Shown here: positions 42,438 through 50,654 of the stretch, in pieces
Layout: the number at the start of each line of letters is the position of its first letter
Numbering within the stretch: position 1 is the stretch's first letter
Origin: Paenibacillaceae bacterium
GTDB lineage: Bacteria; Bacillota; Bacilli; Paenibacillales; NBRC-103111
Direction of reading: 5' to 3'
Assembly: GCA_029256185.1 (NCBI GenBank)
Contig: JAQSYI010000012.1
Coordinates: 123,114 to 187,113, forward strand
DNA length: 64,000 nt
Program-made: the position numbers and the translations under genes
The notes under the pieces: model-generated
Seen by the model: only the letters and a program-made list of their open reading frames with translations
Database searches by the model: none
Told to the model about the DNA's origin: nothing

Positions 42438-42468
42438 AAGCGGCGGGTGATGCACCCGCTGCTTTTTT
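42438..42468 (+). terminator. Terminator after the HIT gene
   Basis: AGCGGCGGGTG pairs with CACCCGCTGCT around ATG and is followed by TTTTT. It isolates the downstream sugar locus from the HIT gene. Confidence 0.88.
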
Positions 42469-42631
42469 ACGCATAGGAAGACCACCATTGATCTGTTATT
42501 GCAGCTCATTTTCCACGGCTTCTCAGAGGCGGGGAGGGGAGAATATGAGGAAAGGCGTATATTTTTTGAGCCAATGTTGCTAGAATGAAGGCGAATACGC
42601 TTTCACAAGAACACAGCGGAGGGGGACCCTC

Positions 42632-43399
42632 ATGTACCGGGTTATTATAGCCGACGACGAGGAGCATGTAAGAGCAGGGATTGCCGATGTAATCGATTGG
42701 AATAATATGGGATTTGAGGTGGTGCAATGTGTGGCCGACGGCAGAGAAGTGATCGCCTATCTGCAGGATCATGCAGCGGATGTCATCCTGACCGATATTA
42801 AGATGACGTTTGTTTCCGGTCTGGAAGTGGCCAAATACGTACACCGGGAAAAGAGGAACGAACGGGTCGTCCTGCTAAGCGGCTACCAGGAATTCAAGCT
42901 GGCTCAGGAGGCCATCCAATATCAGGTGGCCCACTATTTGCTCAAGCCCACTGACGTGAATGAGCTTCAGGCGGTCTTTCAGGCGATCCGCCAGGAGCTC
43001 GACGACAGCCGCAGCGGCAGCACCAGCCCACGGCCCGACGCAACAGCGGTGGAGTCGGCGGCAGCGTCGTTGCATATCCGGGTGGCGAAGGAATATATGG
43101 AGCATCACTATGCCAACGATATTTCCCTGGTGACGGTAGCCGAAAGCGTCGGTCTGTCCACCGCCTATTTAAGCAAGCTATTCAAGCAAGCCACAGGAGA
43201 AAACTTCTCCGATTACCTGTCCTGCATCAGGGTGGAGAAGGCCAAGCAATTTTTACACGATCCCCGTTACAAAATTTATGAGATCAGCGAGCGAGTGGGC
43301 TATCAAAATTTGAAGCATTTCTACAAGCTGTTTAAGCAGATCACCGGGGTAACGCCGTCGGAGTACCGCAACCGCGCGGAAAAAGAGGGAGACAGATGA
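42632..43399 (+). CDS. YesN-type response regulator (receiver plus AraC HTH)
   Basis: A 255-residue regulator. The receiver domain has Asp8-Asp9, phosphoacceptor Asp55 (VILTDIKMTFVSG) and Lys in YLLKPTDV. After a linker, the AraC-type double helix-turn-helix spans about residues 155-252 (ISLVTVAESVGLSTAYLSKLF and ISERVGYQNLKHFYKLFKQ). It is coupled by ATGA to its kinase. In B. subtilis and paenibacilli such pairs switch on the adjacent sugar genes, so this is the presumed activator of the locus ending at 58985. Confidence 0.95.
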   Translation: MYRVIIADDEEHVRAGIADVIDWNNMGFEVVQCVADGREVIAYLQDHAADVILTDIKMTFVSGLEVAKYVHREKRNERVVLLSGYQEFKLAQEAIQYQVAHYLLKPTDVNELQAVFQAIRQELDDSRSGSTSPRPDATAVESAAASLHIRVAKEYMEHHYANDISLVTVAESVGLSTAYLSKLFKQATGENFSDYLSCIRVEKAKQFLHDPRYKIYEISERVGYQNLKHFYKLFKQITGVTPSEYRNRAEKEGDR

Positions 43400-45207
43400 A
43401 AAACACGGAGCTGTTCCAATATGTGAGGCGCTACAAGCTGCGAAGTGTGCTGCTCCGCACGTTTCTTGTTACTCTGTGCATCCTTGTTTTGCCGCTGGCC
43501 GGAGTCAACTGGTTCGTGTACCGGTACAATGAGCCTACCATCCGCGACGAGATCGGCAAGGCATCGCTGAATGAACTGACCAAGGTGCGGGATACCGTGG
43601 ATATGATTGTGTCGGAAGCCGAATTAATGTCCCTTCGCATCGGTTCGGACCCGGATGTGGACCTTATTCTACAGGAACCGTTGTCAAGGCCCCTCAGTTA
43701 TGCAGATCTGACCCGGGTGCACCGCATCCAGCAGATTTTTACAACCTCGCAATTGACCAATCCTTACCTGTATTCCATTCAGCTGCATGCCTTTCGCGGG
43801 GAATATGTGATCGGTTACGATGGGGGAAGCTCATACGATCCCGCCAAGCACCCGCTGCTGGCGATGCAGGAATCCCGGATCGAAGCCGGGAAACGGGATT
43901 GGAGGATGCTGCATACGGACGGGCTTCAGGAAGGCTCGCCGCTATTGCTGGGCTTGTACCGCTTATTGCCTTATACGGACTGGAAGCAAACACGGGGGAT
44001 GCTTGCCATGTATATCAATTTCAACAAGTTTGATCAGCTTCTGCGCAGTGAAGTGCAGCGCCAGAGCATCTACATCATCGACGGCAACAACCGCTACGTC
44101 TACCATTCCGATCCCGGGGCAATCGGCGGGCCGGTAGAAGAAGCTTTCATGAGAGAGCCGGCCGGTCAAGCCCCGCCTTACCGGATTATCCGGCAAAACG
44201 GTCAAGCGGTAGTCGCAGCCATGCTGGCGTCGGTCCTTCATGAGGACTGGAAATATGTCTCGGTGGTTGCGCTGGATGAATATCAGGTGCAGCGGGAGCA
44301 GTTTCACCGCCTGATGACCGTCTGGGTTACGCTCAATATAGCCGCGGCCATATTGGTGGCCATCGCCATCGCTTTGCGCACCTATGGACCGATCAGGCGC
44401 ATCCTGACTCTGTTCGACAGCTCCGACCGGTCGCAAGACGCAGGAGAGGATACCGCCGCAGCCAAGGATGGGAATGAAATCAAGCAGATCATGTCCACCA
44501 TTAACCTGGAGCTTGCCCATAAGCAGGAGATGAAGGATGAGCTGGAGGAGAAATACCGCAAGCTGCGTACAGCGCAGCTGATCGCGCTGCAATCGCAGAT
44601 CAACCCGCATTTTCTGTACAATACGCTGGAATCGATCAATTGGCTGGTCATGCGGTTGACCAAAGGGGAGAATGAAGCCTCCCGCATGCTCCATTCCCTG
44701 TCCCGGCTGCTGCGCATCAGCTTGGAAACCGAAGAGATGCTGGTTCCGCTGCATAAGGAAATCGAGCATGTGCGGCTGTATACGGACATTCAGCAAAGGC
44801 GCTATCCGGACAAATTCACCGTGGAGTGGATCATTGACGAGCGGACGCTGGATTATAAGGTATTGAAAATTTTGCTGCAGCCGATTATCGAGAACGCCAT
44901 CTATCATGGCATCAAGCCCAGCCCCCACAGCGGTTTGATCAAAATAACCACTTATCAGCGGGGACAGGCTCTGGTTCTTACGATCAAGGATAACGGCGTT
45001 GGCATGTCGCCCAGGCATCTTGCCGCCATTCATGACGAACTGGGCCGGGCGGGAATCAAGGAGGACAGACATATCGGCCTGTACAACATTCACCAGCGCA
45101 TCCGGCTGGCTTTTGGCGAGCAGTATGGCTTGAAGCTGTACAGCAAGCCGGGAACGGGCACCATTATCATTGTGCGGCTGCCGCTTATTGTAGAACGGAC
45201 CGAATAA
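43396..45207 (+). CDS. YesM-type sensor histidine kinase
   Basis: A 603-residue kinase of the LytS/YesM class. TM1 is near residues 20-42. An outside sensor domain of about 260 residues follows, with a Cache-like look. TM2 (VTLNIAAAILVAIAIALRTYG) leads into a HAMP-like segment, a coiled coil and the His405 motif LQSQINPHFLYNTLESINW. The ATPase domain ends it (LQPIIENAIYHGI, DNGVGM). Such kinases sense oligosaccharides or ligand-bound binding proteins of the neighbouring importer. Confidence 0.94.
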   Translation: MKNTELFQYVRRYKLRSVLLRTFLVTLCILVLPLAGVNWFVYRYNEPTIRDEIGKASLNELTKVRDTVDMIVSEAELMSLRIGSDPDVDLILQEPLSRPLSYADLTRVHRIQQIFTTSQLTNPYLYSIQLHAFRGEYVIGYDGGSSYDPAKHPLLAMQESRIEAGKRDWRMLHTDGLQEGSPLLLGLYRLLPYTDWKQTRGMLAMYINFNKFDQLLRSEVQRQSIYIIDGNNRYVYHSDPGAIGGPVEEAFMREPAGQAPPYRIIRQNGQAVVAAMLASVLHEDWKYVSVVALDEYQVQREQFHRLMTVWVTLNIAAAILVAIAIALRTYGPIRRILTLFDSSDRSQDAGEDTAAAKDGNEIKQIMSTINLELAHKQEMKDELEEKYRKLRTAQLIALQSQINPHFLYNTLESINWLVMRLTKGENEASRMLHSLSRLLRISLETEEMLVPLHKEIEHVRLYTDIQQRRYPDKFTVEWIIDERTLDYKVLKILLQPIIENAIYHGIKPSPHSGLIKITTYQRGQALVLTIKDNGVGMSPRHLAAIHDELGRAGIKEDRHIGLYNIHQRIRLAFGEQYGLKLYSKPGTGTIIIVRLPLIVERTE

Positions 45208-45482
45208 CCGGTCCTGATTATTTGCGCCGGAGGATAAACGGACAGGACTAAATGACAAACCAGCAGGATTTTGCGACTATGCAGAGTGATCTATAATAAG
45301 CTTAGGTTTTGAAAACGCTTTACAAAGCGGATGCTTACGAGGCCAGTTTTTTGGATTCCACTCGCTGCGCTCGTAAGAATCGGCCAAAAAAACTCTAAGC
45401 GGATGCTTACGATGCCAGTTTTTTGGATTCCAACTCGCTGCGCTCGCAAGAATCAGCCAAAAAACTCTAAGGAGGTGAACCA
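45208..45482 (+). promoter_or_regulatory. Leader region of the importer operon
   Basis: This 275-bp gap separates the kinase from lplB. It contains an AAAACGCTTTACA element (45312-45324) that resembles but does not fit the CcpA cre consensus, then two 72-bp hairpin repeats, then AAGGAGG just before the lplB start. No open frame is convincing. A transcription attenuator or processed leader is plausible. Confidence 0.5.
45327..45470 (+). repeat. Two tandem 72-bp inverted-repeat elements
   Basis: Copy 1 is 45327-45398 and copy 2 is 45399-45470. They differ at only a few positions. Each begins GCGGATGCTTACGA and ends GGCCAAAAAA-type sequence then CTCTAA. Within each, CCAGTTTTTTGGATTC is mirrored by GAATC-GGCCAAAAAACT, and CTCGCTGCGCTCG at the loop side adds a small palindrome. 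Each copy can form a long hairpin. The second ends 2 bp before the lplB ribosome binding site. Confidence 0.88.
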
Positions 45483-46382
45483 ATGAGGATCGCATCTTAT
45501 TACCTCAAAAACAGATGGCTGTATCTTTTCCTGATTCCCGGAATGCTCTATTTGCTCGTATTCAAGTACATTCCCATGTTTGGCATTGTAATTGCTTTTA
45601 AAGATTTTAATCTGATGAAAGGAATCTGGGCAAGCGAATGGATCGGGCTGGACAACTTCACTTATTTGTTCCAGTCCCAAGATTTCTACAATGTGCTCCA
45701 GAACTCGTTGCTGCTCAGTGTGTATCAGATTGTATGGGGGTTCCCCGCACCCATCCTGCTTGCCGTTATGCTCAATGAAGTGCGCAGGCTGCTGTTCAAG
45801 CGGGTAGTGCAGACCGTCTTGTATTTGCCCCATTTCATTTCCTGGGTGGTGCTGGCAGGCATGGTGGTCAACTTCTTGAGCCCTTCCAACGGGGTAGTCA
45901 ACTTTGTGATTGAGTCCTTGGGCGGGCAGCCCATTTCATTCCTGCAAAAGCCGGAGTATTTCCGAACCATCCTGATCTCTGCCGAAATCTGGAAAGACCT
46001 GGGCTGGGGAACCATCATCTATCTGGCGGCCATGACGGGTGTCGATCCCACTTTGTACGAATCGGCCAAGATGGATGGGGCGAGCCGTCTTCAGCAAATC
46101 CGCCATGTGACTATTCCGGGAATTGCCTCCACCATCGTCGTACTGCTTGTGCTCCGGACGGGCAGCATTCTGGATAACGGCTTCGAGCAGGTGTTCCTGC
46201 TGTACAATCCCCTTACCTATGAGGTTGCGGATGTATTCGAAACGTATACCTACCGGATCGGGTTGATCGACGGCAGGATGTCGTTTGCAACTGCAGTGGG
46301 ATTGTTTAAAGGAATTGTGGGGTTTATTCTGATCATTTTGGCCAATCGTACATCGCGTCTGTTCGGAAAACAAATGTGGTAG
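45483..46382 (+). CDS. Sugar ABC transporter permease, LplB type
   Basis: A 299-residue MalF-class permease with six segments (NRWLYLFLIPGMLYLLVF-like start, read here as RWLYLFLIPGMLYLLVFKYI). The EAA loop is GVDPTLYESAKMDGASRLQQ followed by VTIPGI. It belongs to the LplB/YtcP group that pairs with LplC and LipO and imports oligosaccharides in paenibacilli. AAGGAGGTGA precedes ATG 45483. No ATPase gene is adjacent; a shared MsmX-type subunit is expected. Confidence 0.93.
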   Translation: MRIASYYLKNRWLYLFLIPGMLYLLVFKYIPMFGIVIAFKDFNLMKGIWASEWIGLDNFTYLFQSQDFYNVLQNSLLLSVYQIVWGFPAPILLAVMLNEVRRLLFKRVVQTVLYLPHFISWVVLAGMVVNFLSPSNGVVNFVIESLGGQPISFLQKPEYFRTILISAEIWKDLGWGTIIYLAAMTGVDPTLYESAKMDGASRLQQIRHVTIPGIASTIVVLLVLRTGSILDNGFEQVFLLYNPLTYEVADVFETYTYRIGLIDGRMSFATAVGLFKGIVGFILIILANRTSRLFGKQMW

Positions 46383-46391
46383 GTGAAAAGG

Positions 46392-47273
46392 ATGCATGGG
46401 GTACGGAAATGGCAATGGTTCGATCTGTTCAATAACACTTCTCTTGTGGTTCTCTGCATCATTATGTTGTATCCGTTTTTGAATGTAATCGCAATATCCT
46501 TCAGCTCTTATGAACAATTTCTGCTCAATCCCATGATGATCTGGCCGCAGGACTTCAACCTGAGCGCGTACAGGGAGATTATGGCCCATCCCATTCTGTG
46601 GCGGAGCTACCTCAATACCATCGTGATCACGGTGGTCGGTGTCGCTTTGGGCACACTCCTGTACCTGATGACGGCTTATCCCCTGTCGAAGCGGCATCTC
46701 CGGGGCAGAGGCTTCATTATGCTGCTGGTCATCTTCACCATGCTGTTCAACGGCGGACTGATCCCCAATTTTTATCTGGTCCGTTCCCTTGGCTTGCTGG
46801 ATACCCTTGCTGCGCTTGTCTTGCCGTCGCTGTTTACCAGCTTCAATCTGATTCTGATGAAGAACTTTTTGGAGGCGATTCCGGAGGAGATTGAGGATGC
46901 GGCCAAAATCGACGGCGCTTCCGAGCCGTATATCCTGTTCCGGGTGATTGTTCATTTATCCAAGCCGGTGATTGCAACCATCGGTTTGTTCTCGGCCGTA
47001 AACTACTGGAACACGTTTTTCAACGCCATCGTGTATATCCGCAGTGTGGAAAATTGGCCGCTCATGCTGTTTCTGCGGGAAATTATCGACGGGGCCAAAA
47101 TGAAGGAGATTGCCACCGGCGGTAATATGGCCGAATTGGGCAGCGGCGATGTCATGTCCGAAACCTTGAAGTACGCCACCTTAATTATTGTGATGACTCC
47201 GATCCTCTGCGTGTATCCGTTCTTGCAAAAGTATTTTGTCAAAGGAATTATGCTGGGCTCGGTAAAGGGATAA
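46392..47273 (+). CDS. Sugar ABC transporter permease, LplC type
   Basis: A 293-residue MalG-class permease of the LplC/YtcP group. It carries VFNGGLIPN-like sequence (MLFNGGLIPNFYLVRSLGLL) typical of LplC, and the EAA loop IPEEIEDAAKIDGASEPYIL. The C terminus PFLQKYFVKGIMLGSVKG is diagnostic of the group. ATG 46392 follows AGGTG; GTG 46383 overlaps that site. It follows lplB by 9 bp. Confidence 0.93.
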   Translation: MHGVRKWQWFDLFNNTSLVVLCIIMLYPFLNVIAISFSSYEQFLLNPMMIWPQDFNLSAYREIMAHPILWRSYLNTIVITVVGVALGTLLYLMTAYPLSKRHLRGRGFIMLLVIFTMLFNGGLIPNFYLVRSLGLLDTLAALVLPSLFTSFNLILMKNFLEAIPEEIEDAAKIDGASEPYILFRVIVHLSKPVIATIGLFSAVNYWNTFFNAIVYIRSVENWPLMLFLREIIDGAKMKEIATGGNMAELGSGDVMSETLKYATLIIVMTPILCVYPFLQKYFVKGIMLGSVKG

Positions 47274-47346
47274 TGGAAATCAAAATGCACCCGTTCCAAA
47301 TGAGCTCAAAATAGGTTGATCAAAAAAAGAGGGAAGAGGGTCAACG

Positions 47347-48897
47347 ATGAAGATTAAAAAGGGGAAATGTCTGGTAACGGTCATGCTGGCAAGCGCACTT
47401 GCCTTGTCGGCCTGCAGCGGCAACGATAATACCGCAACGGAAGGAAACAGCAGCCAATCACCAGGGAACACGGCTGAAGCTCCGGTAACGGTCAAGATTA
47501 TGGGCCAGTTCGATGAAGCGAACCTGGCTCCCACGGATAAAAAGTTCGTGGAGCAGTTGGAGCAGCTTACCAACACGAAGCTGGAATTTATTATCCCTCC
47601 GTCCACAGGCTATAAGGAGCAGCTGCAGCTGGCGCTGGCCACCGGAGATTTGCCGGACTTGCTTCTGTTCACGGATATTAATGACATTAATCTGCGCAAT
47701 GCGGTGGATAACGGCACTATCATACCGGTGAACGACTATTTGAAGGCGGCCCCCAATCTGCTTCCGTATTCCTACGAGGAGTCATGGAAGGCTCTCCGGT
47801 TTAACGGAGACGACAAGATCTACGGGATTCCCCGGACATCGATCGTGCGGGAGGACTCCTTCTTCGTGCGCCAGGATTGGCTCGACCGGCTGGGCATTGC
47901 GCTTCCGGCCAATCATGAGGTGACAATCGACACGTTCAAGGAAATCATGCGCAGGTTCACCAAGGATGACCCGGACGGGGACGGCAAGAGCAATACGTAC
48001 GGCTTCGCGCTGAGCTTGAACGGCAGCAAGGTGCTCGGTCCCATGCTGGTGTCCCAGTACGGTCTGCTGGGCTGGCAGGAAGCTTCCGGCGGAGCATATA
48101 AGTATACCAACGAGATGTATGCCAAGGACGCAACGTCGTTCAAAAAGGCGTTGGCCTTTACGGCGGACTTGTACAAGGAGAGACTTCTTGACCCGGATTC
48201 AGGGACGCTTGACAGCAGCAAGGCAAACGAACGGTTCCAAAGCGGTGTTACCGGTGTGAAACGGGGCTTCGTGGGAGGTTTGCTGTCTGAGGAGCAGGTG
48301 CTGAAAAAGGTGAATCCCAATGCGGAGCTGACCTATCTGTTTGTCCAAAACGAGCAGGGCAAGGTGCAGGGAGCGGGGAGCGGTGCGGGAATGTTCGGCG
48401 CCTGGGTGTTGACCAAAACAAGCAAACATCCGCAGAAGGCGGTGGATGTGTTGAACGCCGTCCTGTCCGACGACGTATGGCCCCATGTGATCGACGGCTA
48501 CGAAGGAATCGACTATACGGTGGAGAATGGCCAAAAGGTGCAAAAGGAATCCAAAACCAGCAGCATCCGCCGGAATATGATGAGGCGCTCCGGAGACCCG
48601 GAATTCTTCATTGCGCCGGGAACCTCGGCCGAGATCAGAAGCAGGCTGCTGCCCTGGCTTGACAAAGCGGTCAGTTCAGTCGTTATATCCAAGAGCCTGG
48701 ACCATGTGCCTGCAGCCGCCAAAACTCCGGCCTTCATGGATTACCAAAAACAATGGGATCAGACGGTGATGAAAATTATTGTGGGCCAGCTGCCTGTCGA
48801 TGCCGCGGATGAGCTGGTCAAAGGCTGGTATGAGAAGGGCGGCGAGGTGTACACGCAGGAGATGAACAAGTACATTGAGAAGATGGAGGGCCAGTGA
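47347..48897 (+). CDS. Extracellular sugar-binding lipoprotein, LipO type
   Basis: A 516-residue binding protein. The signal peptide ends with lipobox ALSACSG and a Ser/Asn linker. The mature protein has the LipO pattern: KFVEQLEQLTNTKLEFIIPP, GDLPDLLLFTDIND, IYGIPRTSIVREDSFFVRQDWLDRLG (here split after VRED) and the calcium-loop-like DDPDGDGKSNTYGFAL. It delivers an oligosaccharide to the LplBC-type permease. Its TGA overlaps the next start (TGATG), linking it to the first glycosidase. Confidence 0.93.
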   Translation: MKIKKGKCLVTVMLASALALSACSGNDNTATEGNSSQSPGNTAEAPVTVKIMGQFDEANLAPTDKKFVEQLEQLTNTKLEFIIPPSTGYKEQLQLALATGDLPDLLLFTDINDINLRNAVDNGTIIPVNDYLKAAPNLLPYSYEESWKALRFNGDDKIYGIPRTSIVREDSFFVRQDWLDRLGIALPANHEVTIDTFKEIMRRFTKDDPDGDGKSNTYGFALSLNGSKVLGPMLVSQYGLLGWQEASGGAYKYTNEMYAKDATSFKKALAFTADLYKERLLDPDSGTLDSSKANERFQSGVTGVKRGFVGGLLSEEQVLKKVNPNAELTYLFVQNEQGKVQGAGSGAGMFGAWVLTKTSKHPQKAVDVLNAVLSDDVWPHVIDGYEGIDYTVENGQKVQKESKTSSIRRNMMRRSGDPEFFIAPGTSAEIRSRLLPWLDKAVSSVVISKSLDHVPAAAKTPAFMDYQKQWDQTVMKIIVGQLPVDAADELVKGWYEKGGEVYTQEMNKYIEKMEGQ

Positions 48898-50654
48898 TGG
48901 AGATGGAGTTTCGCGGGAACGGTCACAGCTTCCGGCTGGCAGGCGCCCGCTACACCGTCCGCTACAACGAAGCCGATCCCTTTGCCATTGCGGTTGATCA
49001 GGAGGGGGATAGCCTGTTCCGGCTTCCCCTCGTCTCCGGACTCGCCTCCCTGACTGAAGAGGAGCGCCTGACCAACATCCGGACCGGCCTGCCGGCTGCT
49101 GTAAGTGAAGAGCGGATGGAGTGGACCATATACGCCGACAGCTCCCTTTGGCAAAACAGACGCTTCGTGTGGACGTTTGAGGAGAACCGGATCACCTATG
49201 TGCACCAGGCGGACGGCCCGTGCACTCCTGGGCGCTGCTACTGGTTTTCCAACGGCATATCGGGCCACTATAACGCCGGAAATTCGCAGGGGCTGGCGTT
49301 TAACGCTACGTTGTATGCCGAATCGTATTTCTCGCCGGAAATCAATCACGCGAATCTGTTTCACTTCCCGGTCAGCATGCCGCAGGCGGTAGGGATACGC
49401 AAGCACGCCCCCGGCGCGGACGGTGATCACCCGGAACGCATCAGCGACGGTTTGTTTGCGCCGCCGCCCCTGGTTCTCTCCTTCATGAAAGGGGATAAGC
49501 GGGCCGGCATCGGACTGGGCACGGAGCCGGGCGGGTATATGTTCAACGGTCTGGAATATACCGGCTCCCGGTATGCCGGTGCTTCCTTTTATGTCAATTA
49601 CTGCGGGTATCATTGCGCTGAGAGGGGCTTCCAATCCCCGGCGGCAGCCATTCATTTCGGCTACAGCGAATACGAGAATCTGGCCGACTACGTGGCATGG
49701 CTGGATGTGTCCGGGTATACGACCCAACGCCGGTATCCCCATGCGCCCTGGCACCGGCTGCCGATCTTCTGCGGGTGGGCGGAGCAGACGGCCCAGGCCA
49801 AGCAGCGCGGCCAGCCGCCCAAGGAATGGGCCACCCAGGAGAACTATGAGCGCTGGATCGGGATGCTGGAGGACCGGGGCTTGCCCGTAGGGACGGTGGT
49901 GATCGACGACAAATGGCAGACCGCGTACGGGACGCTGGAAATCGATGAGCGGAAATGGCCGGATATGAAAGGGTTTATCCGCCGCCAGCATGAGAAGGGC
50001 CGTCACGTGCTGCTCTGGACCATGACCTACCACCCGGAGGGGCTGGACGGCCGGCTCTGTGTGCAAGATGAGGGCAGGCCGGTAGCAGCGGATGTGACCC
50101 ATCCGGAGTACGAGCAGTTGTTGCGGGAGCGCATCCGCTATCTGGTTCAGGAGATCGGCGCTGACGGCTTCAAGAAGGACGGGGTGGGCGGCTTGCCCAA
50201 CAAGCCTTCCCTTGTCATGCACCGGCCGCTGTTTGGTCTGGAATTTTTGCGGAGATTCCAGCAGATTTTATATGATGAAGCCCACCGCTGGAAGGCGGAC
50301 GCCATGATTGAGACCCAGACGCCCAACCCGCTGTTTCGTGATTGCTCTGATGTGCTGCGGCTGAACGATATTCATTTTGGCTCGCGCAATGTGAACGAAA
50401 TCATGACAAGACGGGCCCGGATCGCCCGACTGGCAGGCTGGAGGCTGGTGGATTGCGACAACGCCTCCTCCACCTGTCTGGAGGAATGGTGGAGCTATAT
50501 GCAATTCCAGGTAAAGCTGGGGATTCCATCGCTTTATTTTGTTACACAGACAGAGAGCACCTATGAATCCGTCCCCGGCAGCTATTGGGGGTATTTGGGC
50601 CAACTGTGGTCTGACTATATGGAGCAGCAGGGCTTACAAGGAGGCAAGGGATGA
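48897..50654 (+). CDS. Clan GH-D-like glycoside hydrolase (GH36/GH27-like), paralogue A
   Basis: A 585-residue protein without a signal peptide, so cytosolic. An N-terminal beta domain of about 280 residues precedes a TIM-barrel-like part. That part starts at FCGWAEQTAQAK and has VVIDDKWQ (335-341), a WPDM segment and IGADGFKKDGVGG (Asp428). In clan GH-D the nucleophile is the Asp of K-x-D, so Asp428 is the candidate; LRLND with Asp491 matches the later acid/base region. These assignments are inferred from pattern only. ATG 48897 (TGATG) has GGAGGG 7 bp upstream; GTG 48894 and ATG 48903 are alternatives. It is paralogous to the next gene. Confidence 0.75.
   Translation: MEMEFRGNGHSFRLAGARYTVRYNEADPFAIAVDQEGDSLFRLPLVSGLASLTEEERLTNIRTGLPAAVSEERMEWTIYADSSLWQNRRFVWTFEENRITYVHQADGPCTPGRCYWFSNGISGHYNAGNSQGLAFNATLYAESYFSPEINHANLFHFPVSMPQAVGIRKHAPGADGDHPERISDGLFAPPPLVLSFMKGDKRAGIGLGTEPGGYMFNGLEYTGSRYAGASFYVNYCGYHCAERGFQSPAAAIHFGYSEYENLADYVAWLDVSGYTTQRRYPHAPWHRLPIFCGWAEQTAQAKQRGQPPKEWATQENYERWIGMLEDRGLPVGTVVIDDKWQTAYGTLEIDERKWPDMKGFIRRQHEKGRHVLLWTMTYHPEGLDGRLCVQDEGRPVAADVTHPEYEQLLRERIRYLVQEIGADGFKKDGVGGLPNKPSLVMHRPLFGLEFLRRFQQILYDEAHRWKADAMIETQTPNPLFRDCSDVLRLNDIHFGSRNVNEIMTRRARIARLAGWRLVDCDNASSTCLEEWWSYMQFQVKLGIPSLYFVTQTESTYESVPGSYWGYLGQLWSDYMEQQGLQGGKG

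Noticed and set aside
45312..45324. CcpA cre site AAAACGCTTTACA
   Set aside because: The right half is shifted by one base relative to WTGNAANCGNWWNCAW. The match was not good enough to call; the same holds for the ACGCTTTCACA half site near 42598 and GAAGCGTTCTC near 31700.
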